From: Acidobacteriota bacterium
GTDB lineage: Bacteria > Acidobacteriota > UBA6911 > RPQK01 > JAPXNP01
Reading direction: 5' to 3'
Length of the DNA: 7,268 nt
Assembly: GCA_030614585.1 (NCBI GenBank)
Contig: JAUWTT010000200.1
Span: 1-7,268, forward strand
The stretch's first letter is position 1, and each line of letters starts with the position of its first letter. The notes beneath the pieces are model-generated. The model ran no database searches, was not told the origin of the DNA, and saw only the letters and a list, made by a program, of their open reading frames with translations. Both the position numbers and the translations under genes were made by a program. Of the stretch, positions 1 to 5,340 are shown in pieces.

Positions 1-542
1 ACGATTGCCCGCTTCAGAATCACATCCTGCGGCTTCGACGGACGAGATCTGATGATACGGAGCTCCACCTCGGTATCTTCATCACCCCACCGTCTATGTT
101 CGGCTTCCCAGAGGCTCATGACGACCGTCGGATGCCCGTCGATCGACTCAATAAGATCGCCGGTTCTGAGACCATTCCTGTCCGCCGGGCTCCCTTCTGT
201 CACAGCCACGATATGTGCATATCCATACCGCTTCGAAAGCACGAGTCCAGTGCTTGCCGGAGACTCCAGAGCAGAGTAACGCTCATACGTGTCTCGCCCA
301 ATAAAGCTGGAAAACGGATCAAGACTCTCAATCATCCCGTGCAGTGCACCTCTTAACGCCCTTTCAACGTCAGGTTGCTCAACGTAATCTCGCTGCACAT
401 GGTCCAGAACTTTGGTGAACACCGAAAGATCTCGGTAAGGATCTTCGCCGGCGGAGACTCTTTCAAGCAGACCACCTATCAATCCGTACGCCACCACCAG
501 TGTGGACAGAAACAAAATGGACAGTTTTAATCTTTCTTGCAT
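1..542 (-). CDS. S41 family C-terminal processing peptidase, N-terminal part (runs off left edge)
   Basis: The reverse strand from 542 down to the window edge is open for 180 codons with no stop, so only the N-terminal part is present. Residues about 7-26 form a hydrophobic, uncleaved-looking anchor. Residues about 35-92 resemble the helical region before the PDZ in CtpA/Prc proteases (DYVEQPDVERALRGALHGM, then IESLDPFSSFI). Residues about 98-165 look like a PDZ domain, with SPADRNGLRTGDLIESIDG at 118-136. S41 proteases use a Ser/Lys dyad downstream of the PDZ to trim or degrade envelope proteins; that core lies outside the window, so activity cannot be judged. The start is well fixed: an in-frame TGA lies three codons upstream of the ATG, with no start codon between. 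The Shine-Dalgarno is poor. The gene is divergent from ruvX across a 148-bp spacer. An inactive PDZ/S41-like protein remains possible. Confidence 0.85.
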   Translation of the reverse strand, partial: MQERLKLSILFLSTLVVAYGLIGGLLERVSAGEDPYRDLSVFTKVLDHVQRDYVEQPDVERALRGALHGMIESLDPFSSFIGRDTYERYSALESPASTGLVLSKRYGYAHIVAVTEGSPADRNGLRTGDLIESIDGHPTVVMSLWEAEHRRWGDEDTEVELRIIRSRPSKPQDVILKRAI

Positions 543-588
543 CTCGTTGATTCAAATCCCGAAAGAATTTAACAGACGTCGCCAATAG

Positions 589-616
589 ATTATGCAAAGT
601 AGGCCGTCGGAAGCAA
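589..616 (-). promoter_or_regulatory. Candidate sigma70-type promoter for the S41 peptidase gene
   Basis: Read on the minus strand, TTGCTT (616-611) is followed by a 16-bp spacer and CATAAT (594-589), which matches the TATAAT consensus at five of six positions. Transcription would begin near 582, giving a leader of about 40 nt before the ATG at 542. The -35 match is only three of six and the spacer is AT-rich, so this is a plausible but unproven call. Confidence 0.35.
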
Positions 617-660
617 GAAAAGTAGAAAAAAGTACTTGATCTTGATCTCCCGACTCGCTT

Positions 661-690
661 TTGACAACAATTCTGAGACATCATTTTACT
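661..690 (+). promoter_or_regulatory. Candidate promoter with consensus TTGACA immediately upstream of ruvX
   Basis: A perfect TTGACA lies at 661-666. At an 18-bp spacing, TTTACT (685-690) is a four-of-six -10 match. This would place the transcription start near 697, downstream of the preferred ruvX ATG at 691. The promoter would then make a nearly leaderless message using the internal ATG at 703, or the match is coincidental. A tandem TTGATC TTGATC lies just upstream at 636-647 without a matching -10 element. Confidence 0.22.
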
Positions 691-1113
691 ATGAGACGGT
701 GGATGGCGTTGGATGTCGGATCAAAAGTCATAGGAGTAGCTATCTCCGACCCCTTGAAAATGACGGCACGCCCCCTCACAACCATCAAGCGCACAGAGCT
801 CCAAAAGGACCTGGCGGAAGTGATCAGATTGGCAGAATCTAACGATGTTGTCCGGATCATTCTGGGGCGCCCAACGTACTTATCGGGGCAGGAAAGCAGG
901 GCTCTTTCGTTCATTGACCCTCTTATGGATGCGCTGCGGGAGCACTGGAGCAGTGAGCTTGACTGGGCAGACGAAAAACTGTCATCTAAGGAAGCGGAAC
1001 AGTTGATGGGCGAACTTGGCATTAAGCCTTCCGAACGCCGGAAGAAGAGAGACCAGTTTGCTGCTGCTTTGATTCTGAAGTGGTACCTCGAGGAGGTCCC
1101 TCATGACAGATAA
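691..1113 (+). CDS. ruvX: RuvX/YqgF-family Holliday junction resolvase-like protein
   Basis: The 140-residue product has the usual length and motifs of the RNase H-fold YqgF/RuvX family, implicated in Holliday junction resolution and in 16S rRNA 5' maturation. Visible motifs are ALDVGSKVIGVAISD at 6-20 (first acidic residue D8), IILGRPTYLSG at 56-66 (the family's GLPxxxxG-type segment), WADEKLSS at 92-99 (E95) and KRDQFAAALIL at 119-129 (D121). These preserve the acidic residues expected at the metal site. I chose the ATG at 691 because homologues begin a few residues before the LDVG strand. A TTG at 661 would add ten unconserved residues, and an ATG at 703 would also keep the domain. The Shine-Dalgarno is weak (GAGA around 675-678). 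The last 11 bases overlap mltG, a neighbour commonly found next to ruvX, which suggests co-transcription. Confidence 0.9.
   Translation: MRRWMALDVGSKVIGVAISDPLKMTARPLTTIKRTELQKDLAEVIRLAESNDVVRIILGRPTYLSGQESRALSFIDPLMDALREHWSSELDWADEKLSSKEAEQLMGELGIKPSERRKKRDQFAAALILKWYLEEVPHDR
1091..1096 (+). promoter_or_regulatory. Strong Shine-Dalgarno for mltG inside ruvX
   Basis: AGGAGG lies six bases before the ATG at 1103, within the 3' end of ruvX. It is the clearest ribosome binding site in the window. It fixes the mltG start and implies efficient independent or coupled initiation even though the upstream gene has a weak site. Confidence 0.8.
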
Positions 1114-2137
1114 ACCGAGAACCCGCTTGAAGCCAGGACTCTTCTACCTGCTCGCTTCAATTGCTGGAGTCTGCCTCATCGCAACCACAGCGCTCAGTTG
1201 GCTTTGGCTCAACCTGAACGTCCCCTACCGTAATTACCGGGAGGAGGCCGTCTTGTTCGAAGTCTCCAAAGGAAGGACTGTGAAAGGAATTGGAGAGGAC
1301 CTGGAGAGCAGGGGTATCATCCAGTCCGCCGACCTTTTCTGGCTCTACACACGGATAAAGGGAAAAACGAGAGCGCTGAAGGCCGGGGAGTATCAGTTCG
1401 ATCACCCGGTTTCACTGGTCGAAGTCGTTCTTAAACTCGATAGTGGAGATGTCTATTATCACCGAGTAACCATCCCGGAGGGCTTGGACATCGTTGAAAC
1501 GGCAGCGGTGTTTGTAGCAGCCGGATTTGGGTCCCACTCCGAATTCGAAGCGGCTACGCGACTAGTTGATCTTGTTGCTCGCATTGATCCGAAGGCAGAG
1601 AACCTTGAAGGATACTTATTTCCTGACACCTATTTCCTGACTCGAGGGACCTCAGCACTTGAGGTTGTCAGACGGATGGTCACAAGATTCTTTGAGTTTT
1701 GGACTGAGGATCTCGATAAACGGGCAGAAGAACTGAAAATGAGTCCTCGACAAGTGGTTACCCTGGCCTCACTTATCGAGAAGGAAGCGGCGTATGTTCA
1801 GGAAAGAGAGCTCGTTTCGGCTGTGTTTCACAACCGGCTTGCGAAAGGGATGCGCCTGGCCTGTGACCCGACAGTCATTTACGCAGTCAAACAGATCAAA
1901 GAATACGACGGAGTCATCAATCGCAGCGACCTCGAACTGGATTCCCCTTACAACACATATCTCTATCCGGGGCTGCCTCCTGGCCCGATTGCAAGCCCGG
2001 GAGCTGAGTCGATCTCAGCTGCACTGAATCCAGTAGACACCAAGTATCTTTACTTCGTTTCAAAGAACGATGGAAGCCATGTCTTTTCGGAAACTTATGC
2101 CCTGCATTCGCGAGCTGTACAGAAATATCAGCGCTGA
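1103..2137 (+). CDS. mltG: Endolytic murein transglycosylase MltG (YceG-like)
   Basis: The 344-residue product matches the usual MltG size and layout. MltG is an inner-membrane lytic transglycosylase that cuts nascent glycan strands and so helps set their length. There is a short basic N-terminus, one transmembrane helix at about 13-37, a LysM-like region at about 48-115, and the YceG catalytic domain to the C-terminus. The catalytic Glu is E226 in LASLIEKEA (221-229), equivalent to E218 of E. coli MltG. Other signature segments are YLFPDTY (171-177), CDPTVIYA (254-261) and SPYNTYLYPGLPPGPIASPG (281-300). Nothing key is missing. Start choice rests on AGGAGG at 1091-1096 and on the position of the membrane helix. 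It overlaps ruvX by 11 bases and is followed by a 233-bp repeat-filled gap, where this transcription unit probably ends, although no hairpin terminator is visible. Confidence 0.95.
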   Translation: MTDKPRTRLKPGLFYLLASIAGVCLIATTALSWLWLNLNVPYRNYREEAVLFEVSKGRTVKGIGEDLESRGIIQSADLFWLYTRIKGKTRALKAGEYQFDHPVSLVEVVLKLDSGDVYYHRVTIPEGLDIVETAAVFVAAGFGSHSEFEAATRLVDLVARIDPKAENLEGYLFPDTYFLTRGTSALEVVRRMVTRFFEFWTEDLDKRAEELKMSPRQVVTLASLIEKEAAYVQERELVSAVFHNRLAKGMRLACDPTVIYAVKQIKEYDGVINRSDLELDSPYNTYLYPGLPPGPIASPGAESISAALNPVDTKYLYFVSKNDGSHVFSETYALHSRAVQKYQR

Positions 2138-2147
2138 GTTGGATTTG

Positions 2148-2168
2148 CGAATGTCGAATGTCGAATGA
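2148..2168 (+). repeat. Heptamer tandem repeat, three units (CGAATGT phase)
   Basis: CGAATGT occurs at 2148-2154 and 2155-2161, and CGAATGA at 2162-2168. In another phase the unit is AATGTCG, which fits the RRTGNCR pattern of the larger array at 7121-7211. It begins 11 bases after the mltG stop codon. Confidence 0.8.
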
Positions 2169-2174
2169 GTAGCG

Positions 2175-2240
2175 TTCACGCAGAGATCGCAATGACCGCC
2201 AAGGCTATTTCACGCAAAGACACAGAGAACGCTAAGGGAG
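2175..2240 (+). repeat. Decayed direct repeat beginning TTCACGCARAGA, two copies with 9-bp sub-periodicity
   Basis: Copy one spans 2175-2204 and copy two 2209-2237, offset by 34 bases. Both begin TTCACGCA(G/A)AGA and end in CGC(C/T)AAGG. Inside each copy a 9-bp rhythm is visible, for example CGCAAAGAC, ACAGAGAAC, GCTAAGGGA in copy two. No coding potential is apparent. The motif is reminiscent of abundant intergenic CGCAAAGA-type repeats seen in several diderm phyla; that link is from memory and not verified. Confidence 0.6.
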
Positions 2241-2263
2241 AGAACGAATCCAGGTTAGATATT

Positions 2264-2295
2264 CGAGTACGATGACGAGCAGGAGCACGAGCACG
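2264..2295 (+). repeat. Degenerate hexamer repeat, five units (CGAGCA)
   Basis: Successive hexamers read CGAGTA, CGATGA, CGAGCA, GGAGCA and CGAGCA, followed by CG. The period is six and the units drift by one or two bases from the consensus. It sits between the 9-bp and the inverted 7-bp repeats of the same gap. Confidence 0.6.
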
Positions 2296-2312
2296 CAAAA
2301 GGATTCGCCCCG

Positions 2313-2347
2313 GTATCTCGCATCCTGCATCTGGTACCAGGTATGGT
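2313..2347 (-). repeat. Inverted-orientation degenerate heptamer repeat, about five units
   Basis: On the plus strand the heptamers are GTATCTC, GCATCCT, GCATCTG, GTACCAG and GTATGGT. Read on the minus strand and re-phased they give GGTACCA, GATGCAG, GATGCGA and GATACC. These resemble the GATGCCG and GATGCCA units of the array at 7149-7211. This looks like an eroded copy of the same repeat family in opposite orientation. It contains the 10-bp palindrome CTGGTACCAG (2331-2340). Confidence 0.5.
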
Positions 2348-2350
2348 AGT

Positions 2351-2370
2351 CTAAGAGTGACTAAGAGTTA
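2351..2370 (+). repeat. 10-bp direct repeat directly before the start codon at 2371
   Basis: CTAAGAGTGA (2351-2360) and CTAAGAGTTA (2361-2370) differ at one base. The second copy supplies the only purine-rich stretch (AAGAG, 2363-2367) that could serve as a ribosome binding site. It lies 3 bases before the ATG at 2371 and 9 before the one at 2377, so the spacing favours 2377. Confidence 0.6.
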
Positions 2371-2937
2371 ATGAGAATGAGTACCCGCCTTCTGCTTTTT
2401 CTGAGTCTGGCAGGTTTCCTCTCGAGTGTAGAGGCAGCCAATATTCCCCCTCCTCTCAAGCTGCATATTCCATTCGAGAGTGCTTGGAGGGGAATGCTCG
2501 AAACCCTCAAAGACCCGAAGGACGAGTGGCCGATGATTCGTGAGGAACGAATTAATGGTTCGATTCTTACTCGGTACCGGGAGTACAGTTCAGGCCCTTT
2601 GACTGAAGATCATATTCCGAAAATTGGCAAAGGACCGAAGCTTGCGGATGCGGATTGGATGTCTGTCGAGTATCAATATGAAATAGAAATTCAAGTAATT
2701 GCGGCAAGGGAAACCCTGGTCACCGTCCATACGAACATCAGAGCCAAGAAACGTGACTTCCTCGGTCGAGAGGAGTGGGTGAAGATCGATACAAATGGGA
2801 CCCGAGAAGCGGCGCTGCTGACCAAGTTTGGTCAACTCCTGTTCGGCGACGATTTCAAGCTGGATCAAGACAAGGCAGGGTTGCGGAGATTCTTTGAGGG
2901 TGACAAACCTAAATATTCTGACCCGAATCCACCATGA
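2371..2937 (+). CDS. Secreted (periplasmic) protein of unknown function, first gene of the ABC exporter operon
   Basis: I do not recognise a family. The 188-residue product starts with a clear signal peptide: RMSTR, a hydrophobic core at about 7-20, and a probable signal peptidase I site after VEA (residue 22). There is no lipobox Cys, so it is not a lipoprotein. The mature part is hydrophilic and has no transmembrane helix. It contains AWRGMLETLKD (about 38-48), a tyrosine-rich segment near residue 100 (SVEYQYEIEIQV), then a charged tail rich in Asp and Lys. The opening (AW...L...NGSILTRYRE) faintly recalls BamC-like helix-grip domains, but that is speculation. The start could be ATG 2371 or ATG 2377; both keep the signal peptide. 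Its stop overlaps the next start as ATGA (2934-2937), implying translational coupling. It is likely an envelope partner of the downstream genes; its function is unassigned. Confidence 0.8.
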   Translation: MRMSTRLLLFLSLAGFLSSVEAANIPPPLKLHIPFESAWRGMLETLKDPKDEWPMIREERINGSILTRYREYSSGPLTEDHIPKIGKGPKLADADWMSVEYQYEIEIQVIAARETLVTVHTNIRAKKRDFLGREEWVKIDTNGTREAALLTKFGQLLFGDDFKLDQDKAGLRRFFEGDKPKYSDPNPP

Positions 2938-3578
2938 ATTCAGACTTGGTGATCATTCTTGATCAGGCTCTCAAGTTTGCGCTCTTAGGGTTTTTAGTAG
3001 CCTATCTGATCTTGCTTCTCTATTCCCGAGCCAAACTTAGGGGCCAACGCAGGAAACTTGAAGACATCTACATGGAAGTTGCCGAGGGGGTTCCGTCGTT
3101 GCAGTCGGACCGCCTTCCCTTCTCGGGTGCCCTCTTTGATCAGTGGCGAATTTCCTTGAAAGCCTTAATGGTATCGCTCCTTTGCAGCTTGGTGATCTTT
3201 GTCATTTTTTTATTCACCCCTTTACCTCTGGTCAAGAACTTCGCCTCTGACAATCCTTTTCGCATTGAACCATTACGTGTAACAGCTTTGACCTATGATC
3301 GGTTCTATGAGGGTTTCTCCGTTAAAGGCGAAGTCTGGAATCAAACAGCGGAGCCATTTAATCAGTTACAGGTGGTGATCAGAGTGATAGGCACCGACGG
3401 CCAACCTCTTGAAGAAGTGACGATTCCCGTGGAGCCGGTTCCTTTGGAACCAGGAGCGGCCGGCCTTTTCGAACTGAACTACACGCAGAACTCACCATTC
3501 ATTTCCGGATACCAGGTAGCCTTTTTCGATCAAACGGGAAAGGCGATCCCGCATGTTTTTGGCTTTGATGTCGATTAG
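2934..3578 (+). CDS. Two-pass membrane protein with extracytoplasmic FxLYD-like (Ig-type) domain
   Basis: The 214-residue product has a first hydrophobic helix at about 11-31, a basic cytoplasmic loop (SRAKLRGQRRKLED), a second helix at about 75-98, and a C-terminal domain at about 111-206 that should lie outside the membrane. This domain (LRVTALTYDRFYEGFSVKGE, then a VWNQT turn, QLQVVIRVIGTDGQPLEE, and later VPLEPGAAGLFEL) has the strand pattern of FxLYD/DUF2393-type beta-sandwiches: a new-protein contrast strand, an NQT-type turn and an LEPG-type bend. The fold call is from pattern only. No catalytic residues stand out, so a scaffold or binding role is more likely than an enzyme. There is no Shine-Dalgarno before the ATG; initiation probably depends on the ATGA overlap with the upstream gene. 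Its 3' end overlaps the first ABC gene by 26 bases. Confidence 0.8.
   Translation: MNSDLVIILDQALKFALLGFLVAYLILLLYSRAKLRGQRRKLEDIYMEVAEGVPSLQSDRLPFSGALFDQWRISLKALMVSLLCSLVIFVIFLFTPLPLVKNFASDNPFRIEPLRVTALTYDRFYEGFSVKGEVWNQTAEPFNQLQVVIRVIGTDGQPLEEVTIPVEPVPLEPGAAGLFELNYTQNSPFISGYQVAFFDQTGKAIPHVFGFDVD
3536..3543 (+). promoter_or_regulatory. Ribosome binding site that supports the first ABC gene's start at 3553
   Basis: GGGAAAGG lies 9 bases before the ATG at 3553. The alternative in-frame ATG at 3568 is preceded by a T-rich stretch with no purine run. This favours 3553 and the longer 26-base overlap with the upstream gene. Confidence 0.5.
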
Positions 3579-5340
3579 AAATAACCTTCAACAACGCCGA
3601 AACTCCCCCCTCCTTCGCCTGATACCTTACCTCAAAAGGTTCAGAGTCCAACTCTGCACAGGTGCGGCCATGGTCCTTTTGACCAATATGGCGGCCGTGG
3701 TGAGCCCCTGGATTCTCAGGGCGGCAGTAAATCATTTTCAGTCTGCAAGTCTGGAGATGAGACTTATCCTGGTGTACGCCGGCCTGATCGTTGTTTTCAG
3801 TCTAATTGAAGGGGTTTTTCGATTCTTGATGCGGCGGATCTTGATCGGAGTCTCCCGGCATATCGAGTATCACCTCAGAAACGACTTATTTGCTCACCTG
3901 CAAACTCTGTCGGCCAGCTTCTACCAGCGAAACTCAACCGGGGATCTGATGGCGCGGGCAACCAATGATCTGGCCGCTGTCAGGGCAGTCCTCGGGCCAG
4001 GCATCATGTACTCGATCAACACTTTCTTCACGAGCGTAATCGTCATTTCGCTTCTGATCAGTATCAGCCCGTACCTCGCGGCATTAACCCTGGCGCCACT
4101 CCTGGCCGTTTCGATCTGCGTCAAGTACTTCGGACGGCTTATTCATGTTCGATTTCAAAGGATTCAGGAACAGTTCTCCCGGCTCACTACCCTCGCTCAG
4201 GAGAACGTATCTGGAATCAGAGTCGTAAAGGCCTACAACCAGGAGAATGCCTTCATCCGCCGGTTCCGTTCGTCAAATGACGAGTACGTTCGAAGGAGTC
4301 TTTCTCTGGTTCGGATCTGGGGGTTGTTTCAACCCTTACTGACCCTGCTTCTTGGTTTGTCTCTGCTCGGTCTGCTCTGGCTGGGTGGATACCAGGTCAT
4401 GGACGGGACTATCACTCTCGGCGATTTCGTCGCATTCATCGCGTACCTTGCGATGCTGACCTGGCCGACGATCGCACTCGGTTACGTCATCAACATCTTC
4501 GAAAGAGGTTCAGCCTCGATGGGACGGCTTTGTGAACTACTCGATTCGAGCCCCGACGTTGATGACAGGAGGGCAGAGCCAGTTGAGACGCCTTTGAAGG
4601 GAAGTATCAAAGTCAGGAATCTGAGCTTCTCATACGGCGCCACACCGGTACTTTCAGGAATCTCTTTTGATGTGGAGGAAGGTCAAACCGTTGCGCTGGT
4701 TGGCAGGACCGGCTCTGGAAAATCGACCATTGCAGACCTCCTCTGCAGGCTTCGCCAGGCGCCAGACAATACAATCTTCCTCGGAGGCCGGGACATCAAC
4801 ACAATCCCACTTTCCGTTCTGCGCCACCAAATCGGCTACTCCCCACAGGAGACCTTTTTGTTTTCGGACACGGTGGCTGGGAACATTGCTTTCAGACGGC
4901 CCGACGCCGATAGCGAAGAGGTGAGATCGGCAGCCAACGTCAGCAATATCCTGGGTGAAATCGAAGAGTTCCCGGAACAATTTGAAACATTTGTAGGAGA
5001 AAGAGGCATTACTCTTTCCGGAGGGCAGAAACAGCGATTGGCCATCAGCAGGGCACTCTTCACTAATCCCAGGATTCTGATCCTCGACGACTCCCTCTCA
5101 GCAGTTGACACTCAAACCGAGGAGAAGATTCTCGAAGAACTAGCTTCTGAAATCGCCAACCGGACAGCTTTCTTAATCTCCCACCGTATTTCGACAATCA
5201 AAGCAGCAGACAAGATCCTGGTCCTCGAGCAAGGGAGGCTGGTGGAATCCGGCACACACGAGGAACTCCTCGCACACGGTGGAACGTACGCCAAGCTTTA
5301 CGAAAAACAGCTACTGAGGGAACAACTGAATATCGAATGA
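3553..5340 (+). CDS. ABC exporter half-transporter, degenerate-site subunit (MdlA/BmrC/TM287-like)
   Basis: The 595-residue product has the standard exporter layout: a six-helix type I transmembrane domain (about 30-320) and a C-terminal ATPase domain (about 351-590). Motifs are aromatic A-loop Y361, Walker A GRTGSGKST (384-392), Q-loop Q432, canonical signature LSGGQ (488-492), Walker B ILILD (508-512), D-loop SAVD (516-519) and H-loop H544. The residue after the Walker B Asp, normally the catalytic Glu, is Asp513 (codon GAC at 5089-5091). This LDDSLSAVD arrangement is typical of the degenerate-site subunit in heterodimeric exporters. It should act in the inner membrane with the next gene product, contributing its intact signature motif to the partner's hydrolytic site. 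The stop overlaps the next start by four bases (ATGA). Substrate is unknown; related pairs handle drugs or lipids. Confidence 0.92.
   Translation: MFLALMSIRNNLQQRRNSPLLRLIPYLKRFRVQLCTGAAMVLLTNMAAVVSPWILRAAVNHFQSASLEMRLILVYAGLIVVFSLIEGVFRFLMRRILIGVSRHIEYHLRNDLFAHLQTLSASFYQRNSTGDLMARATNDLAAVRAVLGPGIMYSINTFFTSVIVISLLISISPYLAALTLAPLLAVSICVKYFGRLIHVRFQRIQEQFSRLTTLAQENVSGIRVVKAYNQENAFIRRFRSSNDEYVRRSLSLVRIWGLFQPLLTLLLGLSLLGLLWLGGYQVMDGTITLGDFVAFIAYLAMLTWPTIALGYVINIFERGSASMGRLCELLDSSPDVDDRRAEPVETPLKGSIKVRNLSFSYGATPVLSGISFDVEEGQTVALVGRTGSGKSTIADLLCRLRQAPDNTIFLGGRDINTIPLSVLRHQIGYSPQETFLFSDTVAGNIAFRRPDADSEEVRSAANVSNILGEIEEFPEQFETFVGERGITLSGGQKQRLAISRALFTNPRILILDDSLSAVDTQTEEKILEELASEIANRTAFLISHRISTIKAADKILVLEQGRLVESGTHEELLAHGGTYAKLYEKQLLREQLNIE

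Noticed and set aside
52..356. Two overlapping plus-strand open frames of 75 and 86 codons
   Set aside because: They are antisense to the S41 peptidase, whose minus-strand frame gives a coherent PDZ domain. The plus-strand products are Ser/Arg-rich and match nothing.
463..1022. Minus-strand open frames at 463-684 and 681-1022
   Set aside because: The first crosses the S41 start region and divergent spacer in the wrong frame; the second is antisense to the conserved ruvX motifs. Neither product has a recognisable domain.
2331..2340. Perfect 10-bp palindrome CTGGTACCAG as a possible operator for the exporter operon
   Set aside because: It falls inside the inverted heptamer repeat, where GGTACCA-type units produce the palindrome automatically. 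No regulator gene is nearby and the symmetry does not extend beyond 10 bp.
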